This document shows positions 43,971-52,958 of a DNA stretch of 64,000 bases, piece by piece. Position numbers and translations under genes: made by a program. Each line of letters starts with the position of its first letter. The stretch's first letter is position 1. The DNA is from Sphingomonas sp. Leaf33 (GTDB lineage: Bacteria; Pseudomonadota; Alphaproteobacteria; Sphingomonadales; Sphingomonadaceae), in NCBI RefSeq assembly GCF_001421785.1, contig NZ_LMLB01000017.1, positions 40,593-104,592 on the forward strand, read 5' to 3'. The notes under the pieces were generated by a model that did no database searches, was not told the DNA's origin, and saw only the letters and a program-made list of their open reading frames with translations.

Positions 43971-44483
43971 TTACAAAATGACATCGCCCAAGCCAATCAG
44001 CGGATGGTTGTCAAATGCGATCCGCATGTCAGCACGCGCGTCGCCGTCAAAGTCGAGCGCAAGCCAAGTGTTATCTCCGGCCTGATAAACTCGGCCCTCG
44101 CCGGCACGGCCGGTAAACTCTTGATATCCGCGCCAGATAACTGCCTGGTCGCCGGCCCGGTTTGCGTTGGCATCGATCTGGGAGAGATCGATCTTGTCGA
44201 CGTCGTGTTGAAAATCCATGACGTAGTCGATAACGTCAGCCCGCCGATCGAATATGAAGCGGTCGAACCCGTTGCCGCCGTACAGCTTGTCGGCACCGGC
44301 GCCGCCATTCAGAATGTCGTCACCATTCCCGCCGTACAGCACGTCATTTCCGCCGTTGCCGAGTAGCTGATCGTTTCCGCCGCGCCCGTAGGCTACGTCG
44401 TTCCCACCGTTCATATCCATCAGGTCCGGGCTCGCGCTCCCTTCCCGTCGATCATCACCGTTCGTTCCAATGATAATAGGCAC
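43971..44483 (-). CDS. Small RTX calcium-binding repeat protein
   Basis: 170 residues from a GTG at 44483 preceded by GAGGAGGGA. The first half carries RTX nonapeptides (GGNDVAYGRGGNDQLLGNGG, GGNGDDILNGGAGADKLYGG). The C-terminal half matches the serralysin-type end (FDRFIFDRRADVIDYVMDF, DVDKIDLSQIDANAN), which carries the type I secretion signal in that family. No catalytic domain is attached and no secretion ABC transporter is nearby. It may be a cargo-less RTX protein or a remnant of a larger toxin or protease. Confidence 0.75.
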   Translation of the reverse strand: MPIIIGTNGDDRREGSASPDLMDMNGGNDVAYGRGGNDQLLGNGGNDVLYGGNGDDILNGGAGADKLYGGNGFDRFIFDRRADVIDYVMDFQHDVDKIDLSQIDANANRAGDQAVIWRGYQEFTGRAGEGRVYQAGDNTWLALDFDGDARADMRIAFDNHPLIGLGDVIL

Positions 44484-44958
44484 GCCGTCCCTCCTCGTCG
44501 TTGCTAGGGAGCAACGGCAGGTGCGAGCAATGTGTTCCATCGCGTCACTCGCTCCGGCTGGCGGCGGTAACGCTTGACCTACAACATGATGACAGTCGGC
44601 ATGACCCTCCGTCAGGATTGCGAGACGCTGCCAATAACTGTTCAGTCAAATCTATAATCCACCGCTGGCATGCGTGTCGCCGTTTTCTGGCTCATAGGAT
44701 TAGACGTGGCGTGGGGTGCGATCCGCGCGCGACCGGGTGCCCCAGTGCCACCTTTTCGGACAGTAGATAACCACACGATCCTTGCCGTTCACGCGGCAAT
44801 CAGACGCTTGCAATCGGTCGTACTCCGAGATGAACCGACGTCTGTTTCTGGGCATACCCTGAGGCACCAAAACCGTCCGTAATTAGGTCAGCGCTGACAC
44901 CTCGTCGTTATTGCCGTCCGGGCTCGCTGCATTGCCCGATCACCGTCAGATTTACGAG
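44484..44958. other. Gap between the RTX protein and P450 genes
   Basis: 475 bp with no convincing gene. One copy of the dispersed motif lies at 44833-44854 (AACCGACGTCTGTTTCTGGG). The open frame 44670-44882 has no start signal and unconvincing composition. The promoters of the divergent RTX and P450 genes must be here. Confidence 0.5.
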
Positions 44959-46242
44959 ATGGACCGACTCCTCCCGCGATACATCTTCCGGTCCGATCAA
45001 CCTAGCCTGTGGGCGATGGCAAGGCGTGGCGTCAGTGACATTGCCAGCGTGGTGCCGGATGCGATTCTGCATGAGCCGGCAGTTCAGCTCCCCGGCTCCG
45101 GTGCACCGCTGATCGTGGCCGATCCGGGGCTGGTCCGCGAAGTACTCAACGATCGTCACGGACGTTTCACGCGTGACCGGCTCATGCGTCGCCTTTTTCG
45201 ACGTTCGTGGGGCGACGGAATTGCGGGGGCTGAAGGCGCTCCGTGGCAGCGCCAGCGACGGGCAGCTGCGTCGGCGTTTCGTCCTGCGGCTGTCGAGCAG
45301 CAAGGCGCCGCGTTCGCCGCAATCGCCGAGCGGGCAGTCTCTTCTTGGCCCGTCGGCGAACGCATCGACCTGACGCAGCAAGCTGCCCGCATCGTCGCCG
45401 AAGTCGTCTTCTCGGTGTTGGTCGATGGCGCCGGTCTCGTCGATCCAGCGACAGTCGCTTCCGATATGCCGGCGTACATTCGGCGCATCGCGGGATTTGG
45501 ACTGAAGGATGTCGCGCGCCTGCCTGAGAGCGTGCACGATCGACTAAGCGGCATCGATCGCGATCCCGCGGTCCGCAGGATTAAGGCGGCGGCGCGCATC
45601 CTGGCGAGCAACCGTAGAGCCGATAGCCGGGACATGATTGCGCTGCTGCGCGACGTTGGTCCGATCGAAGACAATATCCGGGGCCTGCTGCCGGCCGCCA
45701 TGGACACGACCGTCGTCGGGCTGAGCTGGACGCTATACATCCTCGCGGCGCAACCCGAATGGCAGGCAAGGGTCGCAGCGGAAGCGCGTGCGAACGACGG
45801 CTGCTGGACGCTGGATCAAATTCCGATCACGCTCCGCGTGGTCAAGGAGGCTCTCAGGCTCTACCCGCCCGCGCCATTCCTGGTACGAAGCGCGGCAGCG
45901 AGCGGCACGCTTGGCGGTTTTCCGATACGCAAAGGCCAGCCCATCTCGCTGAGCATCTATGCCATGCACCGACATCATAGATCCTGGCCCGACCCCGACC
46001 ATTTCGATCCTGATCGCTTCCTTCCCGAAGCTGGTAGCACGCCAGCTTGGATGCCCTTCGGTGTTGGCCCAAGAAGCTGCATCGCTGCGCAATTTGCACT
46101 GGCAGAAATTGCGGTGATTGCTGCTCGGTTGCTGGCTGATCTGAAGTTGCACACTTTGGAACCCGCGCCCGAGCTCACACTCAGCGTGGCTTGTCGATCT
46201 GCCACCGGCCTGCACATCATCGCGAAACGAAGAGAGCAATAA
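44959..46242 (+). CDS. Cytochrome P450
   Basis: 427 residues from ATG 44959 (MDRLLPRYIFRSDQPSLWAM); a TTG at 44911 would add 16. The heme-binding loop FGVGPRSCIA places the thiolate Cys at 374. The K-helix ExxR is in VVKEALRLYPPAPFLVRS. The I-helix reads LLPAAMDTTVVGLSW, with Asp-Thr-Thr retained and Ala for Gly. FDPDRFLPE and DRHGRFTRDRLM are also typical. Soluble bacterial P450 without a visible ferredoxin partner in the window. Substrate unknown. Confidence 0.93.
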   Translation: MDRLLPRYIFRSDQPSLWAMARRGVSDIASVVPDAILHEPAVQLPGSGAPLIVADPGLVREVLNDRHGRFTRDRLMRRLFRRSWGDGIAGAEGAPWQRQRRAAASAFRPAAVEQQGAAFAAIAERAVSSWPVGERIDLTQQAARIVAEVVFSVLVDGAGLVDPATVASDMPAYIRRIAGFGLKDVARLPESVHDRLSGIDRDPAVRRIKAAARILASNRRADSRDMIALLRDVGPIEDNIRGLLPAAMDTTVVGLSWTLYILAAQPEWQARVAAEARANDGCWTLDQIPITLRVVKEALRLYPPAPFLVRSAAASGTLGGFPIRKGQPISLSIYAMHRHHRSWPDPDHFDPDRFLPEAGSTPAWMPFGVGPRSCIAAQFALAEIAVIAARLLADLKLHTLEPAPELTLSVACRSATGLHIIAKRREQ

Positions 46243-46697
46243 CAACCGCGGGCATTGAATCCGCTGTTACCGCTCGCCACCCGCTCATGGTCGTTGCGCA
46301 GCCTCACTGCCCCAGCTCGGAGCGGCCAGCTAACTACAATGAATGGACGTCCGCTTCTGGGACGGTGCTAACTGCATTTGAAAGACCGGAACTGGGTCAG
46401 GCTACGGGGGGAATTCGACAGCAGCTCACGACCAACACAGGTCGTTCAAATGGGCCACCTCGAAAGTCGGCTTATGACAGAAGCTGCCACCCAACGCTGC
46501 GAAGCGGACCGTCGGAAAGGCGCCCCAATTACGGACGTTCGACGCTGCGGTGTCGATACCGAAAGCGGTCATTTGTTGCCATTACAACGGATGCCGGCTG
46601 CCCTTCGCTCGTCCGCAGCTTCCGCTGCCTGATGGACGGTGACGACCATCATGCAGCGGAGATAGGAACCCTGTAACGGACCCTCCAGTACCCGCAG
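46243..46697. other. Gap between the P450 and nuclease genes, with dispersed motif copies
   Basis: 455 bp without a supported gene. It holds two copies of the dispersed motif: 46342-46363 on the plus strand (AATGGACGTCCGCTTCTGGG) and 46521-46540 on the minus strand (GAACGTCCGTAATTGGGGCG). Short overlapping frames here look like noise. Confidence 0.5.
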
Positions 46698-47747
46698 TCA
46701 ACAGCCCGTCGTCCCGTCTGGCCAGACGATCTCGAATCCTTTGCCCTTGGGCCAGGCCAGTCCGAACCCGTTGTCGAACGCGAGGCTCAGATCATCGGCC
46801 CGGTCGACCTTGTCCTCGACCACGATCAGCTGCGGGCCGGTCCAGCCCTCGCGCTGCCGATAGTCAAGCAATTGCCCGATCGCGGCGCGGATCGCGTAGC
46901 GCAAGCTTGCCGGGTCGGTCGGCTTTACCTCAACCATGACCGCTGGGTTGCCGCCGGCAATATAGCGCAGATCGTCCAGCCCGCAGGTCGGGAAGGTCGC
47001 GCTGGGGTGATTGGCCATGACGTGCGCGGCAAACTTCTTCTGCAGCTTGTCATGACGCGGATGAACGGTGATCTCATAGCCCTTGATATAGCGCTCATAG
47101 GCGTTGCCGGCGGCTGCCCCGGCCCGCTTCTTGCGGCCCGCCCTACGATTGCGCTCGTGCGTGGTGATCGGAGGCACCGGATTACCCGCGATCATCGCCT
47201 TAATCACCGTCACGAACCGCGCCGCATCCCTGTTGCTTGTGTCGTGGGCATACCACCAGCTTGCCTGGCCACTCCAACCAGCGCCACGGCCGAGATCGTG
47301 TCTCCGGTCATTCGGTTCGAGGAGATACACATCGTCCCGGTGCGCGCGGACTCGGAACGAAGTAATGTCATCTCGCTCATGCTGGTCAGAGGGAAAGTCG
47401 TCGCCGAACTGTTGACGGTTGCGGTAGAGCCGAGCGTTGCGCCACCAGCCGACTACGGTTCGTGGATCGTGGCCACGTTTTGGCGCGGTCCACACGACGT
47501 CTAGCCCGTCAACATACTCCTCGGACCGACCGGCGCCTAGGCGCTCGATCCGTACCTTTCGATCGATCTTGCCCTTGATCGTCTCGAAATGGCCGTAGAC
47601 GAACCCGTCTTCGCAGGGGACGAAATTGCATTCCTCGCCGCAATACCCCTCAGATACCGGGAAGCCGCCGCCGCCGAGCGGCGGATCCTTCTTGGTCCGG
47701 CCGGCATAATGATTCATCCAGGCGATATTACAGAACAAAACCGTCAC
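46698..47747 (-). CDS. Predicted PD-(D/E)XK endonuclease-fold protein
   Basis: 349 residues from GTG 47747 (preceded by AAGGAGA). The N-terminal half is an unrecognised domain with several Trp and Cys residues (WMNHYAGRTKKDPP, GYCGEECNFVPCEDGFVYGH, VVGWWRNARLYRNRQ). The C-terminal third has the PD-(D/E)XK signature: Asp258/259 in CGLDDLRYIAG, then MVEVKP (Glu273, Lys275), then IGQLLDYRQREGW (QxxxY helix). No methyltransferase is nearby, so it may be a stand-alone restriction-like or modification-dependent nuclease. Function unproven. Confidence 0.7.
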   Translation of the reverse strand: MTVLFCNIAWMNHYAGRTKKDPPLGGGGFPVSEGYCGEECNFVPCEDGFVYGHFETIKGKIDRKVRIERLGAGRSEEYVDGLDVVWTAPKRGHDPRTVVGWWRNARLYRNRQQFGDDFPSDQHERDDITSFRVRAHRDDVYLLEPNDRRHDLGRGAGWSGQASWWYAHDTSNRDAARFVTVIKAMIAGNPVPPITTHERNRRAGRKKRAGAAAGNAYERYIKGYEITVHPRHDKLQKKFAAHVMANHPSATFPTCGLDDLRYIAGGNPAVMVEVKPTDPASLRYAIRAAIGQLLDYRQREGWTGPQLIVVEDKVDRADDLSLAFDNGFGLAWPKGKGFEIVWPDGTTGC

Positions 47748-48082
47748 GGCATGTCTCCTTCGCCGTAGTCGTGGCATGGGATCGGGCGCGAGGCGAACAG
47801 GTTACCGGCCAAACCTTCATCGATCCGGTACTAGTCGGCGGCAGGATTGCGTCCCCAAAATCTCGATCATTCCCGACCCGTTAGAACTGATCCCGAGAGC
47901 TACCATTCGCTCATGCATCAAACAAATGATTTGGTGCGGAATATTGCGGTCCATCGCATTAATACGATGCGGAGGGACTCAGAGCTTTCTCGCCGATTGT
48001 CTCGAGGTCTTAGCCCCTGAAATAAGGACCATGTCGTTTTGGCATCAGCTAGGCGATGATTGCGATCAGGGCGGCTCTCCGT
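47748..48082. other. Gap of 335 bp, nothing recognised
   Basis: No supported gene, repeat or RNA. The AT-richer stretch 47,860-47,970 upstream of the nuclease gene is the likeliest place for its promoter. Confidence 0.4.
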
Positions 48083-49789
48083 TCACTTTGGGGCAAGTGT
48101 TGCCACCATCGGGGCGGGCGGGGCTTCGCGGATTGCTGAAAAGTTCCATGGCGGCACCGCGATCTCGGCGCTACCGGGGCTTGCCCCCTCGCGGGTGCCG
48201 GAAAAGGTTCCGGCCACGCTACAGATCACCCGGCCGTCGGCTGGCACGAAGTCGAAAGAGCCGGGTTTGTATTCCAGCGTGAGCTTAACGCTCCGCATGC
48301 CCGTCATGCCGTTCAGATCGATGGCCTTGATGGAGGGCTGAAAGGGGGCGGCTCCCTCACAGGTGACCGTCAGATTCGAGGCACTGGCGTTGATCGTGGC
48401 TAGGCGAGCATTGTCTTTCTCGACCAGCCGGTAGCTGGCGGATTGCGTGTGGGCTGTGCCGGCATCGGTGGCCGCCAAGTTGATCCGGGCGAAGTCGGGA
48501 CCATCGAGTTTCAGCAGTGCGCGGCGATCGGCGAGCTGGATGGCGGTGCTCTGCACGGTGAGAGTCGCCGCGCCTGCGTCCGTTCCCGCGATCGAAGTAG
48601 CCTTGAGACGCAGTTCGTGGGCAATCTTCGGATTGCCGGTAAGTTGGAGACGCCATTCGAACAGGCAACCCTCAAGCGAATCATCCTCGTCGATGCGCTG
48701 TTCGCGTAAACTAAAGTCACCCTCTACCGTCATCGCCCAATAGGCCCGATTGCACAGCGCTGCCGGGATGTGGGGCATCACCGCGCGAAAATAAAAAGGA
48801 TCGGCATCGACTGTTTGGGGATTGTCGAGCCGGGCGGTGCGCAGCTCGAGCGTCTGGACAAGCCGGCCCGCCAGCACATCTGGCTTGGGCAGGTCGATGA
48901 GTGCCGGGTCAGCGAGGATCGCGGTCTCCACGTCTTGGCTGGCGCTAACTAGCCGTGAATTGGCGTCGAGATCGGTCTTAAGCTTGCCGACCACCGGTCC
49001 GAACCCAAACCCGCCGCTTGCCTGCGCCCCCATCAGTGCATCCTGCTGGGTGTTGCGGGCCGTGTAGATCGAGATCGCCTTAATCTCCGCCGCAATCCTA
49101 AGATCTCGCGCGGCCAAAGCCGGCCTTTCGCGGTAAAGCAGCCACAAATGCGCTAGGTAGGCCGCTTTGGGCGTGTCCGCAGACAGAGCAATACCAGCAT
49201 AATCTACACCGCCGAGCGCGATCGCATACGGCGAAAGCGCGTGCCCGCCAAAGACATAAATCGACGTCGCCGACTTACTGGTAACCGCAGCGGTGGTCGC
49301 GGCCTTGAAGATCGCGGCATTGGCATCGATGCTGCCTGCCGCCGTCACCAGTGTCACGCAGTTGTGTTCAAGCTGCTCGGAATCGTGAAAGGGGACGGTG
49401 TTGATGCCCTGGCGCTTGCCCCAGAAAGCTGGCAGGCGATCGGAGGTCGCGGTCCAAACGGCTCCGGACTTACTGTAGATCACCCCCCAGCGCCGATCGA
49501 GCGATTCATCGTCCAGGTAATCGACCTCGCTAGTCAGCCGGTCCTTGATCGGATCGAAGCCGAGAATATCGGCGGGAATGGCCGTCCGCTCGTCCTTATC
49601 CGCGACCTTCTGTTTGCGCAGCTTGTTGCGGCTGAACGTCTGGCCAAGGCAGCGCTGGGCAACCTTGGTGAAGGCTCCGTCGAGTTTGTTGAACAGCGTC
49701 CCCTTCTTCGTTTCGGCCTGCCCAGGAGCGGCCAGTCCCAGCGCGAGCACACTCGCTGCCAGCCATGTCACTGCACATCCCTTATCCAT
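48083..49789 (-). CDS. Secreted protein of unknown function (568 aa)
   Basis: Signal peptide MDKGCAVTWLAASVLALGLAAPGQA, then a soluble protein with no recognised domain. The N-terminal part is mixed (FNKLDGAFTKVAQRCLGQTF). A helical middle (AAYLAHLWLLYRERPALAAR) contains the only clear family-like stretch. The C-terminal 200 residues are beta-rich (LRLKATSIAGTDAGAATLTV, VKLTLEYKPGSFDFVPADGR). Likely periplasmic. It stands alone between two large gaps. Confidence 0.65.
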   Translation of the reverse strand: MDKGCAVTWLAASVLALGLAAPGQAETKKGTLFNKLDGAFTKVAQRCLGQTFSRNKLRKQKVADKDERTAIPADILGFDPIKDRLTSEVDYLDDESLDRRWGVIYSKSGAVWTATSDRLPAFWGKRQGINTVPFHDSEQLEHNCVTLVTAAGSIDANAAIFKAATTAAVTSKSATSIYVFGGHALSPYAIALGGVDYAGIALSADTPKAAYLAHLWLLYRERPALAARDLRIAAEIKAISIYTARNTQQDALMGAQASGGFGFGPVVGKLKTDLDANSRLVSASQDVETAILADPALIDLPKPDVLAGRLVQTLELRTARLDNPQTVDADPFYFRAVMPHIPAALCNRAYWAMTVEGDFSLREQRIDEDDSLEGCLFEWRLQLTGNPKIAHELRLKATSIAGTDAGAATLTVQSTAIQLADRRALLKLDGPDFARINLAATDAGTAHTQSASYRLVEKDNARLATINASASNLTVTCEGAAPFQPSIKAIDLNGMTGMRSVKLTLEYKPGSFDFVPADGRVICSVAGTFSGTREGASPGSAEIAVPPWNFSAIREAPPAPMVATLAPK

Positions 49790-50307
49790 GACTTATGCTC
49801 CCCCTATTCGCCGCGCCCCCGCACAACATCCGGACCATATCGCATCTCTCCGGACAGGTAATGTTGTATTTCTGCTACCATCCTTGTGATTGTAGAGGTC
49901 TGGCAAAGGCAGCCGCAATGCGACCCCGCTCGGACGAGAGCGGAACGTCAGCAGATGACAAGAGCGGACATTCAGCCCCCGGCTCGTGAACCGCGGATAA
50001 ATCCTAACATAAGCCATTCCCGGGTGACCGGCTCGCCTCGCTCAAGCGGTCAATCCCTTTGCATGAACAAGCGGCAGGTTTAGGGCACAGAAAATGTGTG
50101 CGTGAACGACTGGAAATGGGTCTACTCGCTGCGGCCGAGCAACCAATCGCGAGGAGATCGATCTTTGCCGGCGGCTTCGCAATTCTCGATCTTCGCCTGC
50201 CAACAGCGGGAAAGCGGCCCCTGCGGGCGTCCCTCACGTCGATGGGCGCCGCCGAAATCCCGTCACCGGTTGGCTATCGGCACAGGGCCGGCTGGGCCAG
50301 CCGTGGG
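49790..50307. other. Gap of 518 bp
   Basis: No convincing gene on either strand. A copy of the dispersed motif lies at 49956-49977 on the minus strand (GAATGTCCGCTCTTGTC). Open frames of 60-80 codons here have no ribosome-binding sites and biased compositions. Confidence 0.45.
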
Positions 50308-51099
50308 TCAGGCGATCGTATCAACCACACCGCCATCGACGCGGAGCGCCGCACCGGTGGTCGCGGACGCCTGTGGAGAGGCGATGTAGACGCACAGATT
50401 GGCGACTTCCTCGACCGTGGCAGCGCGCTGGATGATCGAGGACGATCGATGTGCTTTGACGAAATCGGCCCCGGCCTCTTCCAGCGATTTGCCCGAGGCG
50501 ACTTCGTCCGCCAGCATCTCGGCCACACCCTCCGACAACGTCGGACCGGGAAGGATGGCGTTCACCGTTACGCCGGTGCCCGCCATGCGCTTGGCTAGGC
50601 CACGCGATAGGGCAAGGTCGGCGGTCTTGGTCACGCCATAGTGGATCATGTCCGCCGGGATGTTCAGGCCGGATTCCGAGGACAGGAACAGCACGCGACC
50701 CCAGCCCTTGTCGCGCATCCCCGGCAGATAGGCCCGGGACAGGCGCACGCCCGACAGCACATTGACCCGGAAGAAGCGTTCCCACTCCGCGTCCGGCGTT
50801 GAGAAGAAGTCCTGCGGGCCGAAGATGCCGGCATTGTTGACCAGAATGTCGACGGCCGGAAGCGCGGATACGATGGCATCGCATCCGGCTTCCGTTCCGA
50901 CGTCTCCGGCCACACCGCGCACATCGGCACCCGCGACCTCACGCTTCAGCTTGGCTACTGCCTCCTGAGTGCGGTTAGTGTCGCGCCCGTTCAGGGCGAC
51001 GATCGCCCCGGCTGCCGCCAGCCCCTTCGCGATCGCAAAGCCGATCCCGGCCGTCGAACCGGTCACGAGCGCCGTCTTGCCGGAAAGGTCGATGTTCAT
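50308..51099 (-). CDS. SDR family oxidoreductase
   Basis: 263 residues. The cofactor motif is TGSTAGIGFAIA (TGxxxGxG), with NNAG at LVNNAGIFG, the catalytic Ser in FLSSESG, and YGVTK as YxxxK, followed by the NAILPGPTLSEG loop. The N-terminal ALNGRDTNRT pattern (Arg after the second strand) favours NADPH. Last gene of a three-gene unit with qorB and the dioxygenase, 47 bp behind qorB. Substrate unknown. Confidence 0.92.
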   Translation of the reverse strand: MNIDLSGKTALVTGSTAGIGFAIAKGLAAAGAIVALNGRDTNRTQEAVAKLKREVAGADVRGVAGDVGTEAGCDAIVSALPAVDILVNNAGIFGPQDFFSTPDAEWERFFRVNVLSGVRLSRAYLPGMRDKGWGRVLFLSSESGLNIPADMIHYGVTKTADLALSRGLAKRMAGTGVTVNAILPGPTLSEGVAEMLADEVASGKSLEEAGADFVKAHRSSSIIQRAATVEEVANLCVYIASPQASATTGAALRVDGGVVDTIA

Positions 51100-51146
51100 G
51101 CGGTGTCTCCAGGGATGGTCTTTATCGGTCGGGGTTGTCCGTAACG

Positions 51147-52001
51147 TCAGGCCTGCGCGGCAAGTTGCGCCCGCACAGCGTCGGCCAGCGGCGTCGTCGG
51201 ACGTCCGATCAGCTTCGAGAGTTGGTGGCCGTCATCGAACAGCGCGCCCTTCGAGGCATCGACGTCCCATGCCGCAAGTCCCTCGGCGAAGCCCTGGGGC
51301 AGGCCGACCTGCTTCAGGATCGCAGCGTGATCGGCCTGCGGCAGATCGCGGTACGGGATGTCGCGGCCGGTCTGGCGCGAGATCTCGGCGGCAAGGTCAG
51401 CAAGCGTCACCGCGTCGTCACCAGCCAGCTCATACGTCTTGCCCTCATGGCCCTCGCTGGTCAGCACGACGGCTGCGGCCTCGGCATAATCGGCGCGGGT
51501 CGCAAGCGACAGGCGTCCCTCGCCAGCGCTGCCGACGAACGCGCCATTCTCCAGAGCTGCCGGGATCGAGGCGGTGTAATTCTCGGTGTACCAGCCATTA
51601 CGCAGGAGGGTCGTCGCTATACCGGACGAAGCCAGCAACGCCTCGGTCGCACGGTGCTCTTCGCCCAGGCTGATCGGCGAGCGGTCGGCGTGGAGCAGGC
51701 CGGTATAGACAATACGCTTGATGCCTACCTTCTTGGCGGCCTCGATGACGTTGCGGTGCTGCGGCTCGCGCTGCCCGACTTCGCTCGACGAGATCAGGAG
51801 CAGCGTGTCCACACCGGCCAGCGCCGGAGCGAGCGTCTCGGGCTTCGCGTAGTCGAAAGCGCGTGCCTCGACGCCCAGATCGTCGGCCTTCTCGGGCGAG
51901 CGCACCAGCGCCACGATCGGCTCGCCGGTCGACTTGCGCTTCAGGCTTTCGATGACGAGGCGGCCGAGCTGGCCGGTCGCTCCGGTGACGGCGATGGTCA
52001 T
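51147..52001 (-). CDS. qorB: NAD(P)H-binding reductase, quinone oxidoreductase 2-like
   Basis: 284 residues of the atypical SDR/NmrA group: MTIAVTGATGQLGRLVIESL, LVRSPEKADDLG (NADPH-preferring Arg), LLLISSSEVGQREPQHRNVI, then RNGWYTENYTASIPAAL. The last motif and the length match QorB (YtfG), an NADPH-dependent quinone reductase. It fits a role in clearing quinones formed from catecholic substrates of the neighbouring dioxygenase. It lies 30 bp after the dioxygenase gene. Confidence 0.87.
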   Translation of the reverse strand: MTIAVTGATGQLGRLVIESLKRKSTGEPIVALVRSPEKADDLGVEARAFDYAKPETLAPALAGVDTLLLISSSEVGQREPQHRNVIEAAKKVGIKRIVYTGLLHADRSPISLGEEHRATEALLASSGIATTLLRNGWYTENYTASIPAALENGAFVGSAGEGRLSLATRADYAEAAAVVLTSEGHEGKTYELAGDDAVTLADLAAEISRQTGRDIPYRDLPQADHAAILKQVGLPQGFAEGLAAWDVDASKGALFDDGHQLSKLIGRPTTPLADAVRAQLAAQA

Positions 52002-52031
52002 GACAATTCTCCTTCGATGACGCGTTGAGAG

Positions 52032-52832
52032 TCAGTTGAATCGGAAGCCGGAGATGGCGGTCGACAGGACTTCCTCGGCATAGACCCGGGCGCCTTCGCC
52101 CTCAGTTGCACCGGCCGCGACCATTAGGGGCAGCAGATGCTCCTCCTTGGCGGGGGGATGGGCGAACCGCGCCGAGGGCGCATCGGCCCAATGCGCCAGA
52201 CGCTCGGCCCGCTGCGGACCGCCCAGCTCCATGCTTTCGGCCAGCCACTGGTCGAACGCCTGCGAGCCGGGCGTCGAGCGCGGATCGCCATAGGCGCGCA
52301 TGTTGTGAAAGCTCATGCCAGAGCCCAGGATCAGCACGCCCTCCTCACGCAGCGGCGCGAGGGCGCGGCCCGCAGCGACATGGAGCGCCGGATCCAGCCC
52401 ACGCTCGACAGACATCTCGATCAGCGGAATATCCGCATCCGGAAAAGCCACCTTGAGGGGGACGAACACGCCGTGATCTAGGCCCCGCTTTGCGTCGACA
52501 GAGGAAGGGATGCCCGCATCCTTGAGCAGGGCCGCGGCATGGGCGGCGAGCGCGGGTGCGCCCGGCACGTCGTAGCGCAGCTGATAGGTATGGGGCGGGA
52601 AGTTGTAATAGTCGTAGATCAGCTCGGGCCGTTCGGCGCCGGTGAAGGCAAAGCCGTCCGTCTCCCAATGTCCCGAGACGACAAGGATAGCCTTGGGCTT
52701 CTCGGCAAGCGAGTTCGGCAGGCTGCGCAGGAATGCTTCCATACCGGTCCACACGCCGCGCGGATCGTCCATGAAGAAGCAGGGGCCGCCGCCATGCGGG
52801 ATGAAGTAGGTGGGCTGGACGCTCATGGTCAT
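52032..52832 (-). CDS. Class III extradiol ring-cleavage dioxygenase (YgiD/DODA type)
   Basis: 266 residues from ATG 52832 (MTMSVQPTYFIPHGGGPCFF); ATG at 52826 and 52871 are alternatives. Metal ligands are in YFIPHGGGP (His), VVSGHWE (His) and LDHGVFVPLKVAFPDADIP (His), and a late SFHNMRAYG. The family includes E. coli YgiD, a 4,5-DOPA extradiol dioxygenase. It opens the operon and is divergent from a LysR regulator, a common arrangement for inducible aromatic-response units. Confidence 0.9.
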   Translation of the reverse strand: MTMSVQPTYFIPHGGGPCFFMDDPRGVWTGMEAFLRSLPNSLAEKPKAILVVSGHWETDGFAFTGAERPELIYDYYNFPPHTYQLRYDVPGAPALAAHAAALLKDAGIPSSVDAKRGLDHGVFVPLKVAFPDADIPLIEMSVERGLDPALHVAAGRALAPLREEGVLILGSGMSFHNMRAYGDPRSTPGSQAFDQWLAESMELGGPQRAERLAHWADAPSARFAHPPAKEEHLLPLMVAAGATEGEGARVYAEEVLSTAISGFRFN

Positions 52833-52899
52833 ACACTCCGGTACAGGCGCCACGGAGGCGGCCTGGATCATCGATCTGTTGGCCGGAATATGTGCCCGC

Positions 52900-52914
52900 T
52901 ATCGCGCAATGATA
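52900..52914. promoter_or_regulatory. Candidate LysR binding site
   Basis: TATC-GCGCAAT-GATA, a perfect 4-bp inverted repeat with a 7-base centre. It lies in the 126-bp gap between the divergent dioxygenase and LysR genes. Position and symmetry fit a LysR box, although the spacing departs from the classic T-N11-A. Confidence 0.4.
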
Positions 52915-52958
52915 ATCGCTCGCGTAGAAGGATCACCTTCAACCACGGGTAGGAAGTC

